The translations under genes and the position numbers were made by a program. DNA of 34,040 nucleotides from an uncultured Rhodospirillaceae bacterium (GTDB lineage Bacteria; Pseudomonadota; Alphaproteobacteria; Rhodospirillales; Magnetospirillaceae), in assembly GCA_903924765.1 (NCBI GenBank), contig CAIYCT010000459.1, forward strand, positions 1-34,040, given 5' to 3'. The notes beneath the pieces were generated by a model. That model was given only the letters and a program-made list of their open reading frames with translations. It searched no databases and had not been told where the DNA came from. Shown here one piece after another: positions 8,531 to 17,147 of this stretch; position 1 is the first letter of the stretch; the number at the start of each line of letters is the position of its first letter.

Positions 8531-9010
8531 ATGTCAGGCGGCGCGAATTACGAACAGTTGGTGGAAACGGCCCTAAGACGGGTGGTTCATGACGTTCTCG
8601 ACATTGCCGGACGCGAAGGCCTGTATGGCGACCAGCATTTTTTCATGACCTTTCTGACCTCTGACCCGCGCAACACCATTCCGCAATGGCTGATGGTCAA
8701 TCATCCGTCCGAGATGAGCATCATTCTCCAGCATCAATTCTGGGATTTGTCGGTGGATGACGAAGCGTTTTCGGTAACCCTGTCCTTTGGCGGCAAGCCC
8801 GAACGGCTGCGGGTGATGCTCGACACCGTCACTGCCTTTTCCGATCCCGCTTCCAAATTCGAGCTTCAATTCCGCGCCCCCGCTGCCGAAGCGCCGCAGA
8901 AGCTGGCCGCCGCCCCCATGGCGGACAAATCGGACACCGACGAAACCACCCCGGATGAAAACGGCAACGGCGACAATGTGGTGACGCTGGACGCTTTCCG
9001 CAAAAAGTAA
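8531..9010 (+). CDS. sspB: SspB-family ClpXP adaptor
   Basis: This 159-residue protein resembles alphaproteobacterial SspB, the adaptor that binds the ssrA tag on rescued polypeptides and hands them to ClpXP. The folded domain (about 1-115) includes FFMTFLTSDPRNTIPQWL, HPSEMSIILQHQFWDLSV and FSVTLSFGGKPERLRV, all family hallmarks. A flexible Ala/Asp-rich linker follows (about 118-145), then VVTLDAFRKK at the C-terminus, which corresponds in position to the short ClpX-binding peptide of SspB proteins. It starts about 30 bases after the tmRNA pseudoknot on the same strand and may share its transcript. Fumarase follows after about 80 bases, a neighbour I recall for sspB in other alphaproteobacteria. 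Confidence 0.93.
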   Translation: MSGGANYEQLVETALRRVVHDVLDIAGREGLYGDQHFFMTFLTSDPRNTIPQWLMVNHPSEMSIILQHQFWDLSVDDEAFSVTLSFGGKPERLRVMLDTVTAFSDPASKFELQFRAPAAEAPQKLAAAPMADKSDTDETTPDENGNGDNVVTLDAFRKK

Positions 9011-9091
9011 GCCTATCCCACCCGAGGGGTCGATGACCGGCGAGTTCCTTAAGGTCGCACCCCAGCCCCCCCTACCAACATGAGGTTCTTC

Positions 9092-10708
<1,617 letters not shown>

Positions 10709-10720
10709 GCGCCCCAACAG

Positions 10721-11416
10721 ATGCCTATAGCCGAAACGCGGCCCTTTCTGGGTTTGGTGATCGTCTCGTTGTTGGCCGGGGCGGGACAAGCCTTGGCCGT
10801 CATCCTGGCTGTGCTGCCCTTAATCCTGCCCGACGCGGATGCCGTCCGGTTTTTGTCTCACGCCAGCATTGCCGCTATTGTGCTGCAAACGCTGGCGCTG
10901 ATTCTCTCTTTTGTCTTAAGACAGCCACGTTGCCCCTGGGTTGTGGGCTGGCGGATCATCGTGTTGGCGCTGAGCGTGGGCCTAGCCTGGAGCACGGGCT
11001 GGGGTCCCGGGTCTTCGACACTTATTGGGGGCCTTCTTGTCGTTTCCTTCGTGCCCGCCGCCGGAATCGGTTTTCTGACGTCGTTGGTTATGGGGCTGAC
11101 CTTTGCAGTCGCCTGTTTCGGCATCGGTCATCCGTTGATGATCCCGGTTTTGGTTCCCGCCGCCTTGATCGGCACCTGGATTTTGACCTTCGTCCGCGCA
11201 TTGATTTGGTGGGCCATGGGCGTGTCCGGCCACCCCCGCGACATCGCCGTCGTCGCACTGGTCGGTGGAGCCTTCGCGCCAACGGTCATGCTGCTGGGCG
11301 GCTGGCTGGGTCATGACACAGCCCTGCTGACTGCAGGATTCATTACGCAATTCATTGGATTCACCGCCGCCCGTTGGGTCGCCCGCGCTGTCAACACAGG
11401 AGGAGCCAGAGCATGA
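10721..11416 (+). CDS. Polytopic membrane protein of unknown function
   Basis: This 231-residue protein is almost entirely hydrophobic, with about six to seven predicted membrane segments (roughly 10-36, 45-64, 76-92, 98-135, 140-165, 175-195, 200-220). I do not recognise its family. It starts 12 bases after fumarase and its stop overlaps the start of the MscS gene by four bases (ATGA), so it is translationally coupled to that channel. A link to osmotic or turgor response is inferred only from this coupling. Confidence 0.75.
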   Translation: MPIAETRPFLGLVIVSLLAGAGQALAVILAVLPLILPDADAVRFLSHASIAAIVLQTLALILSFVLRQPRCPWVVGWRIIVLALSVGLAWSTGWGPGSSTLIGGLLVVSFVPAAGIGFLTSLVMGLTFAVACFGIGHPLMIPVLVPAALIGTWILTFVRALIWWAMGVSGHPRDIAVVALVGGAFAPTVMLLGGWLGHDTALLTAGFITQFIGFTAARWVARAVNTGGARA

Positions 11417-12222
11417 CCGACATCAACACCTTGCAGCAATCCCTGCCTCAACTGGAAACAGAAGTCGTGGAATGGGGCGTTCGTTTGGGCTGGACCGCCG
11501 CTTTGATCGTCGCCGGATGGGTTGGCGCCGAGTGGTTGGAAAAAGGCATCAAATCGACGCTGTCGCGCATGAAGCACGGCGACCCCATGCTGTCGGTATT
11601 CTTTTCCAATCTAGCCCGATGGGCGGTATTGGTGATCACCGGTTTGGCGGTGCTCGACCGCTTAGGCATCCAGACCACCAGCCTGGTCACCATCCTGGGC
11701 GCCGCCGGTTTGGCCGTAGGCTTGGCCTTGCAAGGCACACTCAGCAATCTGGCTGCGGGCATCATGTTGCTGCTGTTCCGCCCTTTCCGTGTGGGGCAAA
11801 GGGTGGAAACCGCCGCGATTGCCGGCACCATCACCAACGTGGCGCTGTTTCACACCGAGTTGGTGACCGACGACAACATCCAAGTTATCGCCCCCAATTC
11901 CGTTCTGTGGGGCGTAACGCTCAAGAACACCTCGCACTATCCGGTCCGTCGCGCCACCATCATCGTCCCGGTCCCCTTCGGTAGCGATGTGGATGCCACC
12001 CGTGACGCCCTCGGGAGCCTGGTGGCCCAAGACGAGCGCATCGCCCAGACCCCAGAGCCCAAAATCGCCATCTTAAAATTCAACAGCACAGACAAAGTGA
12101 CCGAACTCGAAGCCCATTTCTGGGCCGACCAATCGGTGCTAGACGCTGCCAAAGCCGATCTTCTGGCAAAGATCTATCGCGACGTCTTGTACCCTAAAGA
12201 GGTCAAGGCCGCCTCCATGTGA
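11413..12222 (+). CDS. Small-conductance mechanosensitive channel, MscS family
   Basis: This 269-residue inner-membrane channel opens under membrane tension and releases solutes after osmotic downshock. It has three N-terminal hydrophobic segments, the third (pore-lining) with the Gly/Ala pattern ILGAAGLAVGLALQGTLSN, then the MscS beta domain (RPFRVGQRVETAAIAGTITN) and an alpha/beta C-terminal domain. The start at 11413 is supported by AGGAGG at 11398-11403, nine bases upstream; an earlier in-frame ATG at 11374 lies inside the preceding gene. The length is close to that of minimal MscS. Its 3' end overlaps the convergent pseudouridine synthase gene by 49 bases. Confidence 0.92.
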   Translation: MTDINTLQQSLPQLETEVVEWGVRLGWTAALIVAGWVGAEWLEKGIKSTLSRMKHGDPMLSVFFSNLARWAVLVITGLAVLDRLGIQTTSLVTILGAAGLAVGLALQGTLSNLAAGIMLLLFRPFRVGQRVETAAIAGTITNVALFHTELVTDDNIQVIAPNSVLWGVTLKNTSHYPVRRATIIVPVPFGSDVDATRDALGSLVAQDERIAQTPEPKIAILKFNSTDKVTELEAHFWADQSVLDAAKADLLAKIYRDVLYPKEVKAASM

Positions 12223-12860
12223 TCGGGCACGGTCGCGGTGGCGACAATGGGCGGCTGCTTGTATTCGTAAGGCACCGAGATCGAACGGGCATGCAGATGC
12301 AGCCGGTCGTAATCCATGTCGGCGACGCCATGCCCATACAAAAAGTCTCCCGCCACCGGACAGCCGATGGACGCCAAATGCACGCGGATCTGGTGCGTGC
12401 GCCCGGTCAGCGGCTTGGCCTCGATCCACGCCATGCGGTCGCCGCGCCCCAACACCCGCCACTGAGTCTGGGACGGCTGTCCTTTGGGGTCGGTGATCAT
12501 CTTCCAGCCGCGATTCTTGTCCAGTTTCATGAGCGGCACGTCGATCAGGCCGCTGTCTTCGGGGGGGCACCCCACCGTTACCGCCCAATAAGTTTTGTCC
12601 ACCACGCCCTTGCTGAACAAGGTTCCCAGTCGGGCCAACGCCTTGCGATGCCGCCCCAGCACCAGACACCCCGACGTCTCGCGGTCCAGACGATGGGCCA
12701 GATGGGGAATGTCGGGCAAACCGAATTTCAATTGCTCCAAATGCGCCATCAAGCTGTCATCGCGATGGGAGCCCGCATGAACGGCAATGCCGCTGGGTTT
12801 GTCGATGATGATCATCATGGCGTCGCGGAACAATACCCGGTTGGTCAGATCAAGCGTCAT
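12174..12860 (-). CDS. RluA-family RNA pseudouridine synthase
   Basis: This 228-residue enzyme isomerises uridine to pseudouridine in RNA. The catalytic motif HRLDRETSG is present with Asp59 as the nucleophile, preceded by IIIDKPSGIAVHAG and followed by KTYWAVTVG and RTHQIRVHLA, in family order. There is no N-terminal S4 domain, so it resembles the short RluA/TruC group; the exact RNA target cannot be told. Its start overlaps the stop of the upstream lipoprotein gene by four bases, and its end overlaps mscS tail to tail. Confidence 0.92.
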   Translation of the reverse strand: MTLDLTNRVLFRDAMMIIIDKPSGIAVHAGSHRDDSLMAHLEQLKFGLPDIPHLAHRLDRETSGCLVLGRHRKALARLGTLFSKGVVDKTYWAVTVGCPPEDSGLIDVPLMKLDKNRGWKMITDPKGQPSQTQWRVLGRGDRMAWIEAKPLTGRTHQIRVHLASIGCPVAGDFLYGHGVADMDYDRLHLHARSISVPYEYKQPPIVATATVPDHMEAALTSLGYKTSR

Positions 12861-14050
12861 TTCTCAGGCGCGGGGGTTTTGGGCGCTTCTGCCGCCTGGG
12901 TGGGCATGGGCGTTTCAGGCATCGCTTTCGGAGTCTCTGCCGCAGGTGAGGCTTTGGGAGGCATTTCCGCCATCGGAGCAGTCTTTGTTTCCGCGGCAGG
13001 CGCGACTTTCGGCATGGGTGGCGGCGTGCCGTTCTTGGGGAACGGTATGGGCGTGCAATCCTGATTCTTGGTGCGAACCCCTTCGCACAACGACCGGGCC
13101 TCCTCGACCGTTACCGGTCCGGCCACCAACCGCCACGTCACGCCCACATCGCCCAAATCGGTACGCACCAGAACCATGCCCAACTTGGCCAATTCTGGGC
13201 TTTGCGTCTTCAGCATGGTCCAGGCTTTGTCCGCTTGCGACGGATCTGGCACCTGCATCAAATACAATCCGGCTTGAGACGTGGTTTTCGGGTCCAGTTT
13301 CGGCGCTTCGAAATTGGTCGGATCCGGCACATAAAGTGGGCTCGAACCGCGATGACCAGCCCCCGATCCATGCCCCTTGGGTTTGGCTTTTGGCGGTGGT
13401 GGTGGTGGCGGCAGTGGTGGAGCGTCGGTATCGGGCAATCGGGTGCTGTTGATCAAAGCGTACAGGGCTTCAACCTCGGCGGCGTGTTGCTCGGGTGAAA
13501 TCAATCCGGTCGCATCCAAGCGGTCAAGCCGGTCCAGCACGGCCCGCGCCGCCTGTTTGTTCTGAGGCAACAAAGCCATGCGCATGGTCGGAGCGGCGGG
13601 CAGCAACGAGTCCAACAACAGACGAATAGAGTTGGAACCCGGATCCATCAGTTTGGCGATTTCCAAAATTTGCGGCACCGGCGGAATGGGGCGGTCCAAC
13701 CATGCTGACGGCGGTTGTTCAGACATGGGCAACAATGCCCCCCTGTTGGCGTCGATGCGCACATCGGCTTCTTGCACCGGCACGACCCTAGCCTCGGCCA
13801 GTTGCCGAAGCGCCAATACGCGCAGTGCGAACGTATCTCCTTGCAACAGGGTGACCGCGTCGTCGCCCGTCACTTTGGCGTAATACAGAATGGAGACCGG
13901 CTTGAGCGGTGGAGGCGGCGGAGGCGGCGGAGGCGGAGCCTTGGCGACAGGCGCGCGGAAGCCATCGGGAATGCCATAGGTCCCCTTGGAGGAACAAGCG
14001 GCCATCGCCAATCCGGCTATGCAAATGATAAGGAAAACCCGTGTGCACAT
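12857..14050 (-). CDS. Proline-rich lipoprotein with C-terminal SPOR-like domain
   Basis: From the ATG at 14050 (397 residues) the protein starts with a lipoprotein signal, MCTRVFLIICIAGLAMAAC, with the lipobox cysteine at residue 19. An upstream in-frame ATG at 14077 would add nine residues. Two proline runs (ten at about residues 40-50, seven in the middle) flank a helical region. The segment TSQAGLYLMQVPDPSQADKA through VTWRLVAGPVTVEEARSLCE resembles a SPOR domain, which binds denuded septal peptidoglycan. The tail is Ala/Pro/Lys-rich with repeated MP/AE units. It probably sits at the outer membrane and contacts the cell wall. It is coupled by a 4-base overlap to the pseudouridine synthase, which is functionally unrelated. 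Confidence 0.75.
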   Translation of the reverse strand: MCTRVFLIICIAGLAMAACSSKGTYGIPDGFRAPVAKAPPPPPPPPPPLKPVSILYYAKVTGDDAVTLLQGDTFALRVLALRQLAEARVVPVQEADVRIDANRGALLPMSEQPPSAWLDRPIPPVPQILEIAKLMDPGSNSIRLLLDSLLPAAPTMRMALLPQNKQAARAVLDRLDRLDATGLISPEQHAAEVEALYALINSTRLPDTDAPPLPPPPPPPKAKPKGHGSGAGHRGSSPLYVPDPTNFEAPKLDPKTTSQAGLYLMQVPDPSQADKAWTMLKTQSPELAKLGMVLVRTDLGDVGVTWRLVAGPVTVEEARSLCEGVRTKNQDCTPIPFPKNGTPPPMPKVAPAAETKTAPMAEMPPKASPAAETPKAMPETPMPTQAAEAPKTPAPEK

Positions 14051-14147
14051 GCCCCATGATAACACGCAATAAAACATTGGTGAATATCACTTGGTTTTCG
14101 CGCTTGGGTTCGTATGATTTAGCTGTGTTGTTTTTCTCGGATTTTTT

Positions 14148-14834
14148 ATGTCGTTCCTGACCCCGTTGGAAATTGAAGCCATTCGTTTGTCGCTGCTGGT
14201 GTCGATCTGGGCGGTCGTGGGATCGTTGCCGTTTGGCATTGGCTGCGCGTGGCTGTTGGCGCGTGTCAACTTTCCCGGCAAGGTTCTGTTCGACGGGTTG
14301 ATCCATCTGCCCTTGGTGCTGCCGCCAGTGGTGGTGGGCTATGTGTTGCTGGTCACTTTGGGCCGCCGCGGCCCGGTAGGCGCTTGGTTGTACGAGTGGC
14401 TCGGCATCACCTTGGCGTTCAATTGGAAGGGCGCCGCCATCGCCTCGGCGGTCATCGCCTTCCCGCTGCTGGTGCGCGCCACCCGCCTGTCCATCGAAGC
14501 GGTCGATCCGGGATTGGAGCAAGCGTCCAGGACTCTGGGGTACGGCCCGATCAAGACCTTCTTTCACGTCACCCTGCCCTTGATGATGCCAGGTCTGCTG
14601 GCCGGGATCGTTTTGTCCTTTGCCCGCTCGCTGTCCGAATTCGGCGCCACCATCACCTTCGTCTCCAGCATTCCGGGCGAAACCCGGACCTTACCTTTGG
14701 CCTTGTACGCCCTGACCCAGGTGCCGGACGGCGAGGACGCGGCCTTCCATTTGTGCGTGATTTCGGTGGTGCTGGCGTTGGGTGCATTGATCAGTGCGGA
14801 CCTGCTGGCCAAGTGGATGGCCCGCCGTGCTTGA
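14148..14834 (+). CDS. modB: Molybdate ABC transporter permease ModB
   Basis: This 228-residue inner-membrane permease imports molybdate for the Mo cofactor. Typical ModB features are LSLLVSIWAVVGSLPFG near the start, PLVLPPVVVGYVLL, the EAA loop (DPGLEQASRTLGYGPIKTFF) contacting the ATPase, and the segment RSLSEFGATITFVSSIPGET. Length is normal. The stop overlaps the GTG start of modC by eight bases, so the two are co-translated. No modA (periplasmic binding protein) lies upstream: the next gene there is a divergent lipoprotein with an intergenic region of about 100 bases. Confidence 0.93.
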   Translation: MSFLTPLEIEAIRLSLLVSIWAVVGSLPFGIGCAWLLARVNFPGKVLFDGLIHLPLVLPPVVVGYVLLVTLGRRGPVGAWLYEWLGITLAFNWKGAAIASAVIAFPLLVRATRLSIEAVDPGLEQASRTLGYGPIKTFFHVTLPLMMPGLLAGIVLSFARSLSEFGATITFVSSIPGETRTLPLALYALTQVPDGEDAAFHLCVISVVLALGALISADLLAKWMARRA

Positions 14835-15900
14835 TCTAGATATCGGCAAAATACAAGGCGACTTCCACCTTGATGTGACCTTCTCCGCCAATGGCGGCGT
14901 GACCGCGCTGTTCGGACCATCCGGCTCGGGCAAGACCTCGGTGGCGCAGATGGTGGCGGGACTGTCCAAACCCGACCGCGGCCGCATCGAAATTGCCGGA
15001 CGGGTGCTGTACGACGCCGCCAAAGGCATCAATCTCCCACCCGAAAAGCGGGGCTTGGGCTATGTATTTCAAGAGGGGCGATTGTTTCCCCATCTGTCGG
15101 TGCGCAAGAATCTGCAATACGGCCAAAAGACCGCACCAATCGGTCCCTTCGACGATGTGGTTGCTATGCTGGGCATCGAGGCTTTGCTGGATCGCTTTCC
15201 CAAAACCTTGTCGGGTGGTGAAAAACAGCGGGTCGCCATCGGTCGCGCCCTGCTGGCCGATCCGCGAATTCTGATCATGGACGAGCCCTTGGCGGCGCTG
15301 GATGAATCCCGCAAGGCCGAGGTGCTGCCCTATCTGATCAAGCTGGTCAATCGCTCCAGCATCCCCATTTTGTACGTCAGCCATTCCATGGACGAGGTCA
15401 TCGCCTTGGCCGATACGCTGGTACTGCTGGAGCAAGGCCGTCAAGTGGCCGTGGGCTCGGTCGAGGACTTGCTGGCCCGACCGGATTTGCGTCCGCTGAC
15501 AGGACGGTTGGATGCGGGCGCGGTCATCACCGCCACCATCGCCCGGCACGATGACGAGCACACCTCCACCTGGCTGGATTTCAGCGGTGGGCGATTGGTG
15601 ATCGGCTATACCCCTATCGCGGTGGGCGAGACTGTGCGCTTGCGCGTCCAGGCCAAGGATGTGTCGATCTCTTTGGACCCGCCGCCCCAGCGCATCAGCA
15701 TCCGCAATGTCATTCAGGCGACCATCATCGCCATCGCCCCAGCGGAAACCAATCTTGTGGATGTCACTTTGAATTCCAACGGCACGGTTTTATGGTCGCA
15801 GATCTCGCGCCAGAGCGTCGCCGAATTGGGCCTCGTGCCGGGGTTGTCGGTCTGGGCCATGGTCAAAGCGGTTACGCTGGGGCGAGACTTTATCGGGTGA
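14827..15900 (+). CDS. modC: Molybdate ABC transporter ATP-binding protein ModC
   Basis: This 357-residue ATPase pairs with ModB. It has Walker A (FGPSGSGKTS, about 29-38), the signature LSGGEKQR, Walker B (ILIMDEPLAALDE) and the H-loop (LYVSHSMDEV), then a C-terminal Mop/TOBE domain (about 290-355) that binds oxyanions and is diagnostic for ModC. The GTG at 14827 is chosen because the protein then begins VLDLDIGKIQG as in other ModC proteins; an ATG at 14794 would add eleven residues that lie inside modB. Confidence 0.93.
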   Translation: MLDLDIGKIQGDFHLDVTFSANGGVTALFGPSGSGKTSVAQMVAGLSKPDRGRIEIAGRVLYDAAKGINLPPEKRGLGYVFQEGRLFPHLSVRKNLQYGQKTAPIGPFDDVVAMLGIEALLDRFPKTLSGGEKQRVAIGRALLADPRILIMDEPLAALDESRKAEVLPYLIKLVNRSSIPILYVSHSMDEVIALADTLVLLEQGRQVAVGSVEDLLARPDLRPLTGRLDAGAVITATIARHDDEHTSTWLDFSGGRLVIGYTPIAVGETVRLRVQAKDVSISLDPPPQRISIRNVIQATIIAIAPAETNLVDVTLNSNGTVLWSQISRQSVAELGLVPGLSVWAMVKAVTLGRDFIG

Positions 15901-15924
15901 ACTTTTTTCAAGCCCTAGCCGGGC

Positions 15925-15940
15925 GCGAGCTTCCGCTCGC
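15925..15940 (+). terminator. Short GC stem-loop after modC
   Basis: GCGAGC and GCTCGC form a 6-bp stem around TTCC, 24 bases after the modC stop. No run of T follows, so it could be an mRNA-end hairpin or simply structure in the modC-fae spacer; a second weak stem (CCGCC/GGCGG) follows. Confidence 0.35.
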
Positions 15941-15968
15941 TTGGCCACCGCCTCAATGGCGGCAATCA

Positions 15969-15996
15969 CGGGATGATTTAGGGTTAAATCATCCCG
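15969..15996 (+). promoter_or_regulatory. Perfect 12-bp inverted repeat in the fae leader
   Basis: CGGGATGATTTA and its exact reverse complement TAAATCATCCCG flank a four-base centre (GGGT). It ends 30 bases before the fae start codon and 18 bases before its AAGGAG ribosome-binding site. It could be a leader stem-loop or a dyad operator. Absence of a T-run argues against a simple terminator. Confidence 0.55.
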
Positions 15997-16026
15997 CTCT
16001 ACAAGAACTCAAACAAGGAGAGCACA

Positions 16027-16566
16027 ATGGGAAAGATCGTTATGCGTGCCGGTGAAGCCACCGTTTTCGCCGCCCAGGGACAATATACCGACGCCATGCC
16101 CGAATTGGTGATCGGCGCGATCGACGGACCGGTAGGGCAGGCTTTCGCGCAGATGATGGGGCAATCCGCCGGACATACCCGCATGTTCGCCGTCCGCGAC
16201 TGTAATCAAATGGTGCGTCCCATGACCATGATGGTGCCCAAGGTCACCATCGAAACCGAGGAATACGTCACCCTGTTCGGCGGCATCGTGCAATCGGCCA
16301 CCGCCGATGCCGTGCTGGATTGCGTGATCGAAGGCATCATCCCGCGTGAACAGGTCGACGAGTTGGCCCTGGTTATTTTGATCTGGATCGATCCCCGCTG
16401 CGCCACCGACCCCAATCTGGATCAGAAGGATTTGTACAAGACCAATTACGAAGCCACCAAATTGGCGATCTCGCGGGCCTTGAACAATCAGCCCACCATC
16501 GACGAGTTGATCGCCAACCGCAACACCATCCGCCACTGCATGGTGGAGTTCGACCCAAAGGGCTGA
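16027..16566 (+). CDS. Formaldehyde-activating enzyme (Fae) homologue, catalytic His replaced
   Basis: This 179-residue protein matches the Fae family, which condenses formaldehyde with tetrahydromethanopterin. Family features are the GEA opening, the VIGAIDGPVGQAF region, VIEGIIPREQVDELALVI, and the strongly conserved NYEATKLAISRALNNQP. In the Methylobacterium enzyme, as I remember it, a catalytic His lies seven residues before the end of the xIIG motif (VAHIDLIIG); here the equivalent stretch is DAMPELVIG, with Met24. It may therefore be one of the Fae paralogues with a different role, such as formaldehyde sensing. An AAGGAG site lies just upstream. It follows modC after 126 bases and overlaps the toxin gene on the other strand. 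Confidence 0.87.
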   Translation: MGKIVMRAGEATVFAAQGQYTDAMPELVIGAIDGPVGQAFAQMMGQSAGHTRMFAVRDCNQMVRPMTMMVPKVTIETEEYVTLFGGIVQSATADAVLDCVIEGIIPREQVDELALVILIWIDPRCATDPNLDQKDLYKTNYEATKLAISRALNNQPTIDELIANRNTIRHCMVEFDPKG

Positions 16567-16865
16567 GGCTTATGGGTCGCCATGAACTCCGGGGGCATTG
16601 AGCCGATGCGCCCGGAAATCACGGTTTTCGACAATGTCGCTATTTTATCGAACTGCACCCACGACGGCACCTTCAATCCGGTGATTTCATTGTCTGCAAC
16701 TGGGATGTCGTAGAGGCCATTTTGCGGCTTGGATGTAATGGCGCAGACGACAACATCGGCTCCGTCATTATCGACCGACACCACTACGACAGGTCTTCGT
16801 TTATCGGCGGACAAGTCCGTATAGGGGAATCGCGCAAGGAGAACGTCACTTGCCGAAATCTGCAT
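16488..16865 (-). CDS. PemK/MazF-family toxin with atypical C-terminus
   Basis: This 125-residue protein has the MazF/PemK fold signature: DVLLARFPYTDLSADKRRP at the start, then VVVSVDN, VVCAITSKPQ, and SWVQFDKIATLSKTVISGRIG. Such toxins are usually sequence-specific mRNA endoribonucleases. Up to about residue 95 the match is good. The final ~30 residues (from HKPQPFGSN) do not look like a MazF end and are encoded antisense to the last 79 bases of fae, suggesting that the original stop was lost or the frame shifted. Its start overlaps the antitoxin gene by 20 bases. Activity is uncertain because of the altered end. Confidence 0.8.
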   Translation of the reverse strand: MQISASDVLLARFPYTDLSADKRRPVVVVSVDNDGADVVVCAITSKPQNGLYDIPVADNEITGLKVPSWVQFDKIATLSKTVISGRIGSMPPEFMATHKPQPFGSNSTMQWRMVLRLAINSSMVG

Positions 16866-17088
16866 TGCGCTCTACCAAGTCGGCATCACTGTAAAGGTCG
16901 GGTTCATCCGCAAGATAAGCGAATCCCCCCCCTTGGGCATTCATCTCAGTGACAGAGATTTCCGCATCCTCGGCATCAACCGTCTCCAACACGACGCGCA
17001 ACAGCCTTCCAGGCCCAAGACCAAGTCGGGCCAGTTGATCAGGAGGAAGGATCTTCCCAGCCTCTATGCTCTCAATGGTCGTTCGCAT
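16846..17088 (-). CDS. Antitoxin of the MazEF/PemIK-like pair
   Basis: This 80-residue protein precedes and overlaps the toxin gene, the usual antitoxin position. Its N-terminal half (IEAGKILPPDQLARLGLGPG followed by a hydrophobic strand RLLRVVLE) resembles the AbrB/MazE swapped-hairpin DNA-binding fold. The C-terminal half is acidic (EPDLYSDADLVERNADF), as expected for the toxin-covering tail. It would both neutralise the toxin and repress the promoter upstream of 17088. Sequence similarity to known MazE proteins is weak by eye, so the assignment rests mainly on gene order and layout. Confidence 0.72.
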   Translation of the reverse strand: MRTTIESIEAGKILPPDQLARLGLGPGRLLRVVLETVDAEDAEISVTEMNAQGGGFAYLADEPDLYSDADLVERNADFGK

Positions 17089-17147
17089 GGAAAAATGGTA
17101 AGCACTTTTCCCACCGAATTCAAGTTTTTAGCGACTAAGCCGACACG

